A stretch of 64,000 nt of DNA, from positions 4,146,501-4,210,500 of the forward strand of contig NZ_CP093528.1 of NCBI RefSeq assembly GCF_022682305.1, given 5' to 3'. This document shows, in pieces, positions 10,369 through 19,659 of this stretch; position 1 is the stretch's first letter, and each line of letters starts with the position of its first letter. The stretch is from Shinella zoogloeoides (GTDB lineage: Bacteria; Pseudomonadota; Alphaproteobacteria; Rhizobiales; Rhizobiaceae). Made by a program: the position numbers and the translations under genes. The notes under the pieces were generated by a model that was given only the letters and a program-made list of their open reading frames with translations, was not told the DNA's origin and ran no database searches.

Positions 10369-11093
10369 GCGACCCGGCGGGCGTCATCGGCCGCCCTGAT
10401 GGTCGCCACGAAGGCACGCGCAAGGGCAAGCCCGGTCGCGTCGGCATCCGGCCCGCTTTCGGCGGCAAGCGTGGCGTGGCGTTGCAGCCAACCGGGCGCA
10501 TTGCCCTCGATGACATCGGGAAAGATGGCCGCCCATTCAGTGACGACCTGCCGGTTCGCCTCGAAGTGGAACTGCGTGCCGTAGCTGGCGCGGCCGATGC
10601 GGAAGGCCTGGTTCTCGGCGGCGCCGTTGGTGGCGAGCCGCACCGCCCCTTCCGGCAGCGTGAAGGTGTCGCTGTGCCACTGGAAGATCGGGAACGCGCC
10701 GGCGGCGGCGGAAAGCACCGGATCGGCCGCGCCTTCCTGCGTCGTCGATACCGTGCACCAGCCGAATTCCGGCGCGGTGCCGATGTGGTTTTCCGCGCCG
10801 TAGGCCCGGGCGAGAAGCTGGCTGCCGAGGCAGACGCCGAGCACGGACTTGTCCGCCTCGCCGAACCGCCGCATCAGCGCGGCCAGCGCCGGCAGATAGG
10901 CATGGCGCGCGTCGTCGAGGGCGTTCTGGGGGCCGCCCATGACGACGATGGCGTCGTATCCGCCGTCATCCGCGGGAAGGGCGTCGCCGGCATGGGGGCG
11001 GCAGATGTCGAGCGCGGCCCCCGCTTCCTCAAGCGCCACGCCGACCTGCCCGAGCAAGGTCACCTTGTCGTTTTCCACCACCAGAACCCGCAT
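10365..11093 (-). CDS. Class I glutamine amidotransferase-like protein
   Basis: A 242-residue stand-alone GATase1 domain. The nucleophile elbow VLGVCLGSQL puts the catalytic Cys at residue 88, and the His is in TQFHFE, with a downstream Glu. GMP-synthase-like free-standing members act on small gamma-glutamyl or amine substrates. Its 3' end overlaps the 3' end of the MocR gene by four bases (convergent). Confidence 0.85.
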   Translation of the reverse strand: MRVLVVENDKVTLLGQVGVALEEAGAALDICRPHAGDALPADDGGYDAIVVMGGPQNALDDARHAYLPALAALMRRFGEADKSVLGVCLGSQLLARAYGAENHIGTAPEFGWCTVSTTQEGAADPVLSAAAGAFPIFQWHSDTFTLPEGAVRLATNGAAENQAFRIGRASYGTQFHFEANRQVVTEWAAIFPDVIEGNAPGWLQRHATLAAESGPDADATGLALARAFVATIRAADDARRVA

Positions 11094-11165
11094 GCGATAC
11101 TCCCGCCTTGCCCGCCTTCAATGTCGCGCGAGACAATCACGCCGGCCCGGTTCTTTCAAGCCGTC

Positions 11166-11594
11166 TCAGGGATAGATGACGCCCTTGCGCAGGATGACAT
11201 TGGCATAGAGCCGCGGCTCGCTGGTCTGCACCAGCGTATGGGCGGCGCGCACGCGATTGTAGAAGTCCGCGCCGACCAGCGGCACGACCGCGCGCTCCGG
11301 CTCATGCGACGCGCAGCAGTCGATGATCTCGCGATGCACCGGTTCCAGCCTGTCGCGCTCCTGCCGATAGGTGGAGCGGAAGATCGCCTCTTCCACGAAA
11401 TCGTCGACGGGCATCACCGAGAGCACGGCGTTGAGGGCGGGGATCAGCGCCACGCCGTCGAGGCGCACCAGCCGGCGGGCGTGCTCGACGCCGGGATAGT
11501 TGCCGTCGACGATCGCGATCTCGTCGCCATGGCCCATGGCGCGCAGGGTCGAGAGCAGTTCGGGGCTGAGGATGGGGTCGAGGCCTTTCAGCAT
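11166..11594 (-). CDS. RbsD/FucU-family sugar mutarotase
   Basis: A 142-residue cytoplasmic pyranase/mutarotase-type protein. It starts MLKGLDPILSPELL, contains the family's GHGDEIAIVDGNYPG motif with the conserved catalytic His-Asp region, and ends with the ...YANVILRKGVI strand. It abuts the ROK regulator gene (stop and start directly adjacent), so the two form an operon. The context next to fructose uptake genes suggests anomer conversion of an imported hexose, by inference. Confidence 0.88.
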   Translation of the reverse strand: MLKGLDPILSPELLSTLRAMGHGDEIAIVDGNYPGVEHARRLVRLDGVALIPALNAVLSVMPVDDFVEEAIFRSTYRQERDRLEPVHREIIDCCASHEPERAVVPLVGADFYNRVRAAHTLVQTSEPRLYANVILRKGVIYP

Positions 11595-12824
11595 TCAGGC
11601 AAGCTCCTTGAAGAGGACATTCTGGTCCGGCAGGTAACGGGAGAAGAGCGGCAGGCTCGCCCCGCCGATCGAGCGGGCACTGCTGCCGACGGCGCCCTCG
11701 ACGATCTCGGGTAGGGTGACACCCTGCAGGTCGAGCCGGTCGATGGCGGCCCGGGTCTCGGCGACGACGCGTGTGCGCACCCAGCCCGGAAAGCCTCCGT
11801 CGATGACGACGGCAGAAAAGTCGATGACGGAGGCCGAGGCGACGACCGCCTGGGCGAGCGCGGCCGCCATGTCCTCGATCCAGATGTCGAGCGGCGCGCC
11901 GAAATCGACCCAGCCGTCGGGCGAATACCAGAGCGGGCTGGGATCGATGCCATGCTCGCGAAGAAGGTTCTCCAGCCGGTAGATCGAGGCGATCTTGAGG
12001 AGCTGCACCGTCTCGCCGTTGCGCCCCTGCACGGGCAGCGGGCCGATCGCGCCGGCCGTGCCGGTGCGCCCGGTGAAGAGCGCGGAATTGAGCACCACGC
12101 CGCCGCCGATGAAGGAGCCGATGAACAGATAAAGGAAGTCGGGATATTGCGGGCCGAGGCCGAAGACGAGCTCGGCGGCGCAGGCGCTGGTGGCGTCGTT
12201 CTGCAACATGACCGGGTAGGGCACGCGCCGGGCGATCTCGGCTTCGAGATCGACGCCGCGCCACTGGTCCATGTCCTCCTGCGGCGCGCCCACCTCGCGC
12301 GCCCAGCTCCACAGCTCGAAGGGTGCGGCGACGCCGAAGCCGGTTATGCGGGTGCGCTCGGCGGGCGTGATCATGGCCTCCAGTTCCGCAAGGCCTTCCT
12401 CCACGAAGGAAAGCAGCGGGCCGGGCATGGGATAGGGATAGGTGCGGCGAACCTCGCGCCGAATGCCGCCGACGAAATCCATCATCACGAGATCGGCGCT
12501 GCGCCGGCCGATCTTCAGGCCGAAGGAGTAGACGGCGTCGGGGTTGAGCAGCATGGGAACGGAGGGCTGGCCCACCTTGCCGCGCATCGGCGCGCCGCGC
12601 ATCAAAAGCCCTTCGGCCTCCAGCGCGCGCATGATGACGGTCACGGTCTGGGCGGAAAGCCCGCTGCGCCGGGCGATCTCCGCCTTGGAAAGGCTGCCGT
12701 GCCGGCGCACCAGCGACATGACGAGGCGCTCGTTATAGGCGCGTACGCGCACCTGGTTGGCGCCTCCGCTCGGATCGAGGATTTCGGCCGGCGACGCGGG
12801 TGCCGGCGCGGCATTCTCTGTCAT
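11595..12824 (-). CDS. ROK-family transcriptional regulator of the fructose operon
   Basis: A 409-residue protein. An N-terminal MarR-like helix-turn-helix (residues about 30-90, SLSKAEIARRSGLSAQTVTVIMRALEAEGLL) is joined to a ROK sugar-kinase-like domain. The domain has the degenerate ATP/sugar motifs of NagC/XylR/FrcR repressors. It is divergent from frcB with a palindromic operator between them, and precedes the FucU-like gene. By position it should be the FrcR-type regulator responding to fructose or a related sugar. Confidence 0.88.
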   Translation of the reverse strand: MTENAAPAPASPAEILDPSGGANQVRVRAYNERLVMSLVRRHGSLSKAEIARRSGLSAQTVTVIMRALEAEGLLMRGAPMRGKVGQPSVPMLLNPDAVYSFGLKIGRRSADLVMMDFVGGIRREVRRTYPYPMPGPLLSFVEEGLAELEAMITPAERTRITGFGVAAPFELWSWAREVGAPQEDMDQWRGVDLEAEIARRVPYPVMLQNDATSACAAELVFGLGPQYPDFLYLFIGSFIGGGVVLNSALFTGRTGTAGAIGPLPVQGRNGETVQLLKIASIYRLENLLREHGIDPSPLWYSPDGWVDFGAPLDIWIEDMAAALAQAVVASASVIDFSAVVIDGGFPGWVRTRVVAETRAAIDRLDLQGVTLPEIVEGAVGSSARSIGGASLPLFSRYLPDQNVLFKELA

Positions 12825-12950
12825 CGTCTCCTCCCGTGCCGGTCGTGGCGAAAAACGTCGCTTCCGGTCCTCTTATAAGCTGGCGTTCCGCTCTTCCACC
12901 GGAAACGATACAGCCGGGGCCTTCGCCCGCTCTTTGCCGAAGCATGACAC

Positions 12951-12974
12951 ATCGAATTAATAATTCAATTCGAT
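12951..12974. promoter_or_regulatory. Palindromic operator between ROK regulator and frcB
   Basis: Perfect 8-bp arms ATCGAATT and AATTCGAT are separated by 8 bases in an AT-rich island. A TTGACA hexamer (12982-12987) follows just downstream on the frcB side and is a plausible -35 element. This is the natural candidate binding site for the ROK repressor. Confidence 0.6.
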
Positions 12975-13109
12975 TTATTTATTGACAGGTTTTTCTTTTG
13001 GTGTTCTTCTTCGTCACGGAAGCAAGGCGGCCGGCGGAGGAACCCCGGCTCCTGCGACCGGATGGCCCCAGGAGAGGGGCGCATCCCGTTTCGTCCTTGG
13101 GAGGATTAC

Positions 13110-14135
13110 ATGAAGAAGACGATCGTTTCCGCCGCTCTCGGCGCGCTTGCGCTTGGCGTGGCCTTCTCGTCCCCGGCCGCTGCCGCAGACGTCACCGCCT
13201 GCCTGATCACCAAGACCGACACCAATCCCTTCTTCGTCAAGATGAAGGAAGGCGCCGAAGCGAAAGCCAAGGAACTCGGCGTTACGCTGAAGTCCTATGC
13301 CGGCAAGATCGACGGCGACTCGGAAAGCCAGGTCGCGGCCATCGAGACCTGCATCGCGGACGGCGCGAAGGGCATCCTGATCACCGCTTCGGACACCAAG
13401 GGCATCGTTCCCTCCGTCCAGAAGGCGCGTGATGCGGGCCTCCTCGTCATCGCCCTCGACACGCCGCTCGAGCCGCTCGACGCCGCCGACATGACGTTTG
13501 CCACCGACAACCTCTTGGCCGGCGAACTGATCGGCAAGTGGGCCGCCGCCACGCTCGGCGATGGCGCGAAGGATGCGCGGATCGCCTTCCTGAACCTGAC
13601 GCCCTCGCAGCCGTCGGTCGACGTCCTGCGCAACCAGGGCTTCATGAAGGGCTTCGGCATCGACGTGAAGGACATCACCAAGATCGGCGACGAGGATGAC
13701 CCGCGCATCGTCGGCCATGACGTGACCAACGGCAACGAGGAAGGCGGCCGCACCGCCATGGAAAACCTCCTGCAGAAGGACCCGTCCATCAACGTCGTGC
13801 ACACCATCAACGAACCGGCCGCTGCCGGCGCCTATGAAGCGCTGAAGGCCGTCGGCAAGGAGAAGGACGTGCTGATCGTGTCGGTCGACGGCGGTTGCCC
13901 GGGCGTGCAGAACGTCATCGACGGCGTCATCGGCGCGACCTCGCAGCAGTATCCGCTGATGATGGCTTCCCTCGGCATCGAGGCGATCAAGAAGTTCGCC
14001 GATACGGGTGAAAAGCCGAAGGCAACCGAAGGCAAGGACTTCTTCGATACGGGCGTCGCGCTCGTCACCGACAAGCCGGCTCCGGGCGTCGAATCCATCG
14101 ACACCAAGGCCGGCAAGGACAAGTGCTGGGGCTAA
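13110..14135 (+). CDS. frcB: Fructose ABC transporter, periplasmic binding protein
   Basis: A 341-residue secreted protein, the same length as FrcB of Sinorhizobium meliloti as remembered. A Sec signal peptide (KKT, hydrophobic stretch, then SSPAAAA cleavage) is followed by the ribose/xylose-type periplasmic_binding_4 fold ([28 protein letters not shown]). The ATG has a GGGAGGA ribosome binding site. It heads the frcB-C-A-K cluster and is followed by a stable stem-loop, so the binding protein is probably made in excess over the membrane components. Confidence 0.9.
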   Translation: MKKTIVSAALGALALGVAFSSPAAAADVTACLITKTDTNPFFVKMKEGAEAKAKELGVTLKSYAGKIDGDSESQVAAIETCIADGAKGILITASDTKGIVPSVQKARDAGLLVIALDTPLEPLDAADMTFATDNLLAGELIGKWAAATLGDGAKDARIAFLNLTPSQPSVDVLRNQGFMKGFGIDVKDITKIGDEDDPRIVGHDVTNGNEEGGRTAMENLLQKDPSINVVHTINEPAAAGAYEALKAVGKEKDVLIVSVDGGCPGVQNVIDGVIGATSQQYPLMMASLGIEAIKKFADTGEKPKATEGKDFFDTGVALVTDKPAPGVESIDTKAGKDKCWG

Positions 14136-14143
14136 GGTCCCGC

Positions 14144-14168
14144 GCCGGCCCGGCATGACCGGGCCGGC
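14144..14168 (+). terminator. Intercistronic stem-loop after frcB
   Basis: A perfect 10-bp GC stem (GCCGGCCCGG with complement) has a CATGA loop and no T-run. It lies in the 261-base gap between frcB and frcC. It could stabilise the frcB transcript or partly attenuate read-through, as in other binding-protein operons. The rest of this gap shows no gene. Confidence 0.55.
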
Positions 14169-14396
14169 CATCCGCCATGGACGGATCGGGCAGCGCAGGA
14201 CGCGCCCGGAACTTTTGACAATCTCAAAGAGACGTGAGCACCTTTCCTTCGGGGACGGCGGTGATGTGTCATGACCGCTGACGGAGGAGAGACGTTCATG
14301 CGGGCGGCAGACAGGCATCTGGCGTCTCGATGCGTCCATGCATGATTTCATCCGGCAATGCCGCGACGGTCGGCACACGGAAGGGAGGACAGGATC

Positions 14397-15524
14397 ATGA
14401 GTGAAACAACGACGGCCTCGCACGGGTCGCAGCCCCCGCAGGGTTCGCAACCCCCGCAGGGTTCGCAACCCTCGCAGGAATTCGAGAAGGTGCTATCGGG
14501 CAGCTCGACGCAGGTCGCATCCTTCGACACGAGCGACAAGACGCCCATCCAGAAATTCCAGCATTTCCTCCACGGCAGCCCCTCTGCCGTGCCCCTGATC
14601 GTTCTCGTGCTTTCGGTCGCGATCTTCGGCGTCATTCTCGGCGGCAAGTTCTTCTCCGCCTTCACCCTGACGCTCATTCTCCAGCAGGTGGCCATCGTCG
14701 GCATCGTCGGCGCGGCGCAGACGCTGGTGATCCTGACCGCCGGTATCGACCTTTCGGTCGGCGCGATCATGGTGCTCTCCTCCGTCGTCATGGGCCAGTT
14801 CACCTTCCGCTACGGCCTGCCGCCGGTGGTGGCGGTTGCCTGCGGCCTCGCCTGCGGCGCGCTCTGCGGCTATATCAACGGCCTGCTCGTCGCCCGCATG
14901 AAGCTGCCGCCCTTCATCGTCACACTCGGCATGTGGCAGATCATCCTCGCCTCGAACTTCCTCTATTCGGCCAACGAGACGATCCGCTCGCAGGATATCG
15001 CCGCGAACGCGCCGCTGCTGCAGTTCTTCGGCAACAACCTGAAGCTCGGCAGCGCCGTCTTCACCTATGGCGTCATCGCCATGGTGCTGCTCGTCGCCGT
15101 CCTCTGGTACGTGCTCAACCACACCGCCTGGGGCCGCCATGTCTACGCCGTCGGCGACGATCCGGACGCGGCGGAGCTTGCCGGCGTCAACGTCAAGCGC
15201 ATGCTGGTCTCGGTCTATACGCTGTCCGGCCTCATCTGCGCGCTCGCCGGCTGGGCGCTCATCGGCCGCATCGGCTCGGTCTCGCCCACCGCCGGCCAGT
15301 TCGCCAATATCGAATCCATCACCGCCGTGGTGATCGGCGGCCTCTCCCTCTTCGGCGGGCGCGGTTCGATCCTCGGCATGATCTTCGGGGCACTCATCGT
15401 CGGCGTCTTCTCGCTCGGCCTTCGCCTCATCGGCACGGACCCGCAATGGACCTATCTCCTGATCGGCGTCCTCATCATCTCGGCAGTCGCAATCGACCAG
15501 TGGATCAGAAAGGTAGCAGGCTGA
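14397..15524 (+). CDS. frcC: Fructose ABC transporter, permease
   Basis: A 375-residue inner-membrane protein of the RbsC/branched-chain-like permease family with 8-10 hydrophobic segments. It shows the family signature GAAQTLVILTAGIDLSVG and the C-terminal VVIGGLSLFGGRGSILG. An unusual N-terminal 45-residue hydrophilic extension includes three GSQPxQ repeats. The start has a GGGAGGACAGG ribosome binding site. Its stop overlaps the frcA start (TGATG), so the two are translationally coupled. Confidence 0.9.
   Translation: MSETTTASHGSQPPQGSQPPQGSQPSQEFEKVLSGSSTQVASFDTSDKTPIQKFQHFLHGSPSAVPLIVLVLSVAIFGVILGGKFFSAFTLTLILQQVAIVGIVGAAQTLVILTAGIDLSVGAIMVLSSVVMGQFTFRYGLPPVVAVACGLACGALCGYINGLLVARMKLPPFIVTLGMWQIILASNFLYSANETIRSQDIAANAPLLQFFGNNLKLGSAVFTYGVIAMVLLVAVLWYVLNHTAWGRHVYAVGDDPDAAELAGVNVKRMLVSVYTLSGLICALAGWALIGRIGSVSPTAGQFANIESITAVVIGGLSLFGGRGSILGMIFGALIVGVFSLGLRLIGTDPQWTYLLIGVLIISAVAIDQWIRKVAG
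14424..14477 (+). repeat. Three 18-bp tandem repeats inside frcC
   Basis: Three in-frame 18-bp units encode GSQPPQ, GSQPPQ and GSQPSQ near the N-terminus of FrcC. The copies differ at a few third-codon positions. The repeat is in a hydrophilic tail ahead of the first membrane segment. Confidence 0.9.
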
Positions 15525-16300
15525 TGGCTCTCGAACCCATTCTCACCGCACGCGGTTTGGTCAAGCGCTACGGCCGCGTCACCGCCCTCGACAATGCCGA
15601 TTTCGACCTCTATCCCGGCGAGATCCTCGCCGTGATCGGCGACAACGGCGCGGGCAAGTCCTCGATGATCAAGGCCATTTCCGGCGCCATTACGCCGGAC
15701 GAGGGCGAGATCAGGCTGGAGGGCAAGCCCGTCACCTTCCGCTCGCCCATCGAGGCGCGCAGCGCCGGCATCGAGACCGTCTACCAGAACCTCGCGCTCT
15801 CGCCGGCGCTCTCGATCGCCGACAACATGTTCCTCGGCCGCGAGATCCGCTCGCCGGGCGTCATGGGCAGCGTCTTCCGCAAGCTCGACCGCGGCGCGAT
15901 GGAGAAGTTCGCCCGCGACAAGCTCTCCGAACTCGGCCTTATGACGATCCAGAACATCAACCAGGCGGTGGAAACGCTCTCGGGCGGCCAGCGCCAAGGC
16001 GTGGCCGTGGCCCGCGCGGCGGCCTTCGGCTCCAAGGTCATCATCCTCGACGAGCCGACGGCGGCGCTCGGCGTCAAGGAGAGCCGGCGCGTGCTGGAAC
16101 TCATCCTCGACGTGCGCCGGCGCGGCATTCCGATCGTGCTCATCTCGCACAACATGCCGCATGTCTTCGAGGTGGCGGACCGCATCCATATCCACCGCCT
16201 CGGCCGCCGATTGACCGTCATCAACCCCAAGGACTACACCATGTCTGACGCCGTCGCCTTCATGACGGGGGCGAAGGTGCCGGAGGCCGTTGCAGCATGA
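15524..16300 (+). CDS. frcA: Fructose ABC transporter, ATP-binding protein
   Basis: A 258-residue cytoplasmic ABC ATPase with a single nucleotide-binding domain, unlike the duplicated RbsA type. Walker A GDNGAGKSS is at residues 39-47, the signature is LSGGQRQGVAVARA, and Walker B is VIILDEPTAALG. Its 3' end overlaps the kinase start by four bases (ATGA). It energises FrcC for fructose import. Confidence 0.92.
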   Translation: MALEPILTARGLVKRYGRVTALDNADFDLYPGEILAVIGDNGAGKSSMIKAISGAITPDEGEIRLEGKPVTFRSPIEARSAGIETVYQNLALSPALSIADNMFLGREIRSPGVMGSVFRKLDRGAMEKFARDKLSELGLMTIQNINQAVETLSGGQRQGVAVARAAAFGSKVIILDEPTAALGVKESRRVLELILDVRRRGIPIVLISHNMPHVFEVADRIHIHRLGRRLTVINPKDYTMSDAVAFMTGAKVPEAVAA

Positions 16301-16920
16301 TTTCGCCTGCCACGATCGTGGATGCACTGTTGCGGCGCGCGGGAGACGCGCGCCGCTTCCTCGTCGGTCTCGCCGGCCCGCCGGCGGCCGGCAAGTCGAC
16401 GCTGGCCGAAGCCCTGCGCGATGGCCTGCTCGCCCGGGGCGAGAGCGCCGAAATCCTGCCGATGGACGGCTTTCACATGGACGACGGCATCCTCGCGGCG
16501 CGGGGCCTCCTGCCACGCAAGGGCGCGCCGGAGACCTTCGACGCGCGCGGCTTCGTCGATATCGTCCATGCGCTGAAGCAGGCGGAAGGCGAGGTGCTGG
16601 TCCCGGTCTTCGACCGCTCGCGCGAGATCGCCATCAATGCGGCTCGCGCCATTCCGCAGGAGACCCGCTTCATCCTCGCCGAAGGCAACTACCTGCTCTT
16701 CAAGGATGCGCCGTGGGACAGGCTCGACGGCGTCTTCGATTTCACCGTCTTCGTCGGCCCGCCCTATGCGGTGCTGGAGGAGCGGCTGCGCCAGCGCTGG
16801 CGGGGCTATGCGCTGCCCGAGGACCAGATCGGCTGGAAGCTCTACGGCAACGACCTGCCGAACGGAAAGCGCATCCTGGAGAATTCCCGCCCCGCCGATC
16901 TCCATATCGACCTTTTTTGA
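16297..16920 (+). CDS. frcK: P-loop kinase of the fructose operon
   Basis: A 207-residue cytoplasmic kinase of the uridine kinase/pantothenate kinase-like P-loop family. Walker [15 protein letters not shown] is near residues 27-40, followed by MDGFHMDD, which in this group binds Mg and substrate. It is translationally coupled to frcA. In S. meliloti the equivalent last gene of the frc operon is called FrcK. Direct fructose phosphorylation has been proposed from context, and the substrate is not proven by sequence. Confidence 0.85.
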   Translation: MISPATIVDALLRRAGDARRFLVGLAGPPAAGKSTLAEALRDGLLARGESAEILPMDGFHMDDGILAARGLLPRKGAPETFDARGFVDIVHALKQAEGEVLVPVFDRSREIAINAARAIPQETRFILAEGNYLLFKDAPWDRLDGVFDFTVFVGPPYAVLEERLRQRWRGYALPEDQIGWKLYGNDLPNGKRILENSRPADLHIDLF

Positions 16921-16978
16921 GGAATTGTCGGTCGTCTCTCCGGGTGCTATCGCAACTCCAGAGACTGGAGACACGCCG

Positions 16979-18019
16979 ATGACCACCGAAATCACCATCC
17001 GCCGGCCTGACGACTGGCACCTGCACCTGCGCGACGGCGCCATGCTCGAAGGCGTGATCGGCGACACCAGCCGCCATTTTGCCCGCGCCATCATCATGCC
17101 AAACCTCGTGCCGCCGGTCGTCACTACCGCCGATGCCACGGCCTACCGCGACCGTATCCTCGCCGCCGTGCCGAAGGGCGACCGCTTCGAGCCTTTGATG
17201 ACGCTCTATCTCACCGAGCACACCAATCCCGACGACGTCGAGGCCGGCTACAGAAGCGGCCTCATCCGCGCGGTAAAGCTGTACCCTGCCGGCGCGACGA
17301 CCAATTCCCATGGCGGCGTACGTGACATGGACAAGGCGATGCCGGTGCTGGAGCGCATGGCGAAGATCGGCCTGACGCTCTGCGTGCATGGCGAGGTCAC
17401 GACGCCCGAGGTTGACATCTTCGACCGCGAGGCGGTGTTCATCGAGACGGTGCTGGATCCGCTGCGCAAGCGTCTGCCCGAGCTGCGCGTGACCATGGAG
17501 CATGTGACGACGAGGAACGGCGTCGACTACATCAAGGCGGCGAAGGAGAACCTCGCCGGCTCGATCACCACGCACCACCTGATCATCAACCGCAACGCCA
17601 TTCTCGTCGGCGGCATCAAGCCGCATTATTACTGCCTGCCCGTCGCCAAGCGCGAGGAGCACCGGCTGGCGCTGCGCGCCGCCGCCACCTCCGGCGACAG
17701 GCGCTTCTTCCTCGGCACGGATAGCGCGCCGCATGTCGATCCGCTGAAGGAATGCGCCTGCGGCTGCGCCGGCGTCTATACGTCGATCAACACGATGAGC
17801 TGCCTTGCCCATGTCTTCGAGCAGGACGGTGCGCTCGACAGGCTCGAGGCTTTCGCCTCGCTGAACGGCCCGGCCTGGTACGGCCTGCCGGCGAATGAGG
17901 AAACCATCCGCCTCGTCAGGCGCGAGGAGGCCGTGGCCTTCCCCGCGAAGATCGAGACGGGAGCGGGGCCGGTGACGGTGTTCGACCCGATGTTCCCGCT
18001 CCACTGGGACGTCGCCTGA
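16979..18019 (+). CDS. pyrC: Dihydroorotase (class II, PyrC type)
   Basis: A 346-residue Zn enzyme that cyclises N-carbamoyl-aspartate to dihydroorotate in pyrimidine synthesis. Metal ligands His14 and His16 are in WHLHLRDG, the bridging carboxylated lysine is at about residue 100 (VKLYPAG), His137 is in CVHGEV, and the catalytic Asp is in FLGTDSAPH. The length matches E. coli PyrC (348). The start has a CTGGAGA ribosome binding site 58 bases after the kinase gene. Confidence 0.96.
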   Translation: MTTEITIRRPDDWHLHLRDGAMLEGVIGDTSRHFARAIIMPNLVPPVVTTADATAYRDRILAAVPKGDRFEPLMTLYLTEHTNPDDVEAGYRSGLIRAVKLYPAGATTNSHGGVRDMDKAMPVLERMAKIGLTLCVHGEVTTPEVDIFDREAVFIETVLDPLRKRLPELRVTMEHVTTRNGVDYIKAAKENLAGSITTHHLIINRNAILVGGIKPHYYCLPVAKREEHRLALRAAATSGDRRFFLGTDSAPHVDPLKECACGCAGVYTSINTMSCLAHVFEQDGALDRLEAFASLNGPAWYGLPANEETIRLVRREEAVAFPAKIETGAGPVTVFDPMFPLHWDVA

Positions 18020-18035
18020 AGGCTGGAGGCGGCCG

Positions 18036-18485
18036 TCAGAACTGGCGGCCGAGCTTCGCGTCCACCGAATGGCGGTTTGCGCCGCGGATGACGAAGAAGA
18101 GCATGACCAGCATCCAGAGGATCGACTTTTCCGCGCCGGCCAGGCCCTCGCTCCGCACGATGCCATGGAAATGGGCGGTGACGGCGAGAACGATCATCGC
18201 GGCGAAGGCGGCCGGGCGCGTGAAGAGGCCGATCGCAATCAGGATGCCGCCGAAGAATTCGGTGACCGCGAGCAGCGGCGACCAGAAGACGCCCGGATAG
18301 AAGCCGAGATGCTCGACCATGCTGGTCATCCCGAAGGGATCGAGGATCTTGCCGTAGCCGTGCGTGGCGAGCAGCGCTCCGGCGGCGACGCGCAGCAGCG
18401 TTTCCGCGCTTTCGTGCAGCGCTGCATACAGGCTGCCGAGCCTGGGGATGATAAGGCGGGGGCGGCTGTTGGCAGGCTCGGTCAT
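18036..18485 (-). CDS. DoxX-family membrane protein
   Basis: A 149-residue inner-membrane protein with four predicted helices. It carries the DoxX pattern (LLRVAAGALLATHGYGKILDPFG; FGGILIAIGLFTRPAA). The start at 18485 has a CAGGAGA ribosome binding site; the longer frame extends upstream without one. It converges on pyrC. Family members sit in redox or sulfur-related complexes, but function here is unknown. Confidence 0.85.
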   Translation of the reverse strand: MTEPANSRPRLIIPRLGSLYAALHESAETLLRVAAGALLATHGYGKILDPFGMTSMVEHLGFYPGVFWSPLLAVTEFFGGILIAIGLFTRPAAFAAMIVLAVTAHFHGIVRSEGLAGAEKSILWMLVMLFFVIRGANRHSVDAKLGRQF

Positions 18486-18598
18486 GGCGGTCTCCTGTCG
18501 GAATGTTGCGATGCGCCACCTCTGTTTCACGAATCGCGCAACGACAAGATGGTCGCCTGGAAAAACTTGACAAATCAAGGTGACATTTCCGTGAGGCT

Positions 18599-18707
18599 GG
18601 AGCGTTTCCGCTTTTCCTCGAAACGTGGAAACGCTCTATCGCTTTGGTTTTTCATGGTCCCGGACGCAAACCCGCGACGCACTCCTGCCGGAAAGACTCT
18701 GGCGCGG
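18599..18707 (+). repeat. RIME-like intergenic palindromic element
   Basis: GAGCGTTTCC (18600-18609) and GGAAACGCTC (18627-18636) form a 10-bp inverted repeat enclosing TTTTCCTCGAAAC. A second, degenerate module follows (CCCGGACGCAAACCCGC through CACTCCTGCCGG). The order and sequence recall the short RIME/RPE mosaic elements scattered through Rhizobium and Sinorhizobium genomes. The match is from memory and the right boundary is approximate. Confidence 0.6.
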
Positions 18708-18769
18708 CCGGGCGCGTGCCAAGCCGCGTCCGCTGCTATATGCTGTGGGCGCCGATGAAGGAGGCCGTC

Positions 18770-19069
18770 ATGTCCGGGCAGAAGCCGCGCGTTTCCATTC
18801 TCTACTGTACGCAATGCAACTGGCTGCTGCGGGCCGGCTGGATGGCGCAGGAGCTGCTTTCGACCTTTTCCGACACGCTCGGCGAGGTCGCCCTCATTCC
18901 GGGCACCGGCGGCAATTTCGAAATTCGCGTCGGCGATGCGCTCGTCTGGGAACGCAAGCGCGATGGCGGCTTTCCGGGGCCGAAGGAATTGAAGCAGCGC
19001 GTGCGCGACATCATCGAGCCGGGCCGCGATCTCGGCCATACCGACAGGACGGACGGCGCCGCCGGCTGA
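18770..19069 (+). CDS. SelT/SelW/SelH-family (Rdx) thioredoxin-like protein
   Basis: A 99-residue protein with a Cys-T-Q-Cys redox motif at residues 13-16 (ILYCTQCNWLLRAGWMAQELL) and the later GTGGNFEIRVGDALVWERK strand with GGFPGPKELKQ. These define the Rdx/SelW-like family, in which bacterial members carry Cys instead of selenocysteine. The ATG at 18770 has an AAGGAGG ribosome binding site. It is a putative cytoplasmic thiol-redox protein. Confidence 0.88.
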   Translation: MSGQKPRVSILYCTQCNWLLRAGWMAQELLSTFSDTLGEVALIPGTGGNFEIRVGDALVWERKRDGGFPGPKELKQRVRDIIEPGRDLGHTDRTDGAAG

Positions 19070-19121
19070 TGCGAAGACGGCGGGCCGTGACCCGCCGTCC
19101 GTTCGAAGGTTCGCCCCGGCC

Positions 19122-19511
19122 CTAGCGGTAGGGCGAATAGCAGACCCGGTAGACGCCGCCGCCGGCATGGTAGCGGTTGGTATAGGGGTCGTAGGTGCGG
19201 TAGCGGTTGAGGCACCAGCGCACATGGGCGTTGCGCCCGCCGCCATAGTAGCGCGGCCGCTCGTAGCGCGGGCGGTAATAGGGGCGGTCATAATTGTAGT
19301 ACGGGCGGTGGTGGCGGCGATAGTAGCGCGGACGCTCCCAGCCGCAGTCGTCGCCGATGCAGAATTCCACCTGCGCCTTGGTAACGTCGCGCTTCGCCTG
19401 CGCCTTCATGTCCGGCACGGCGAGTGGGGCGGCTCCGGCCGCCCCCATGGGCGCGATTGCCGATGCGATAGCCATCGTGTACCCGAAAACGAGATTTCGA
19501 ATCCTTGTCAT
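19122..19511 (-). CDS. BA14K-family secreted protein
   Basis: A 129-residue protein with an N-terminal signal peptide (TRIRNLVFGYTMAIASAIAPMGAAGAA). A Tyr/Arg-rich middle is followed by the BA14K domain (VRWCLNRYRTYDPYTNRYHAGGGVYRVC) with its two conserved Cys residues. BA14K of Brucella is an immunoreactive lectin-like protein, and homologues are frequent in Rhizobiales. It is predicted periplasmic or surface. It is divergent from the phosphomannomutase gene. Confidence 0.88.
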   Translation of the reverse strand: MTRIRNLVFGYTMAIASAIAPMGAAGAAPLAVPDMKAQAKRDVTKAQVEFCIGDDCGWERPRYYRRHHRPYYNYDRPYYRPRYERPRYYGGGRNAHVRWCLNRYRTYDPYTNRYHAGGGVYRVCYSPYR

Positions 19512-19659
19512 GTGATCCTCACTGGTTCTGGCGGGAATTCTCCCTGTCACGTCCCTGCTTTGCATTCCATTCACGCATTTTGTTTTATTGATGATCGCGA
19601 CCGCGCATGGACGGGATGTATCGCCGGATTTTCGATCCGCAAGAGGCAGGGGTGAACGC

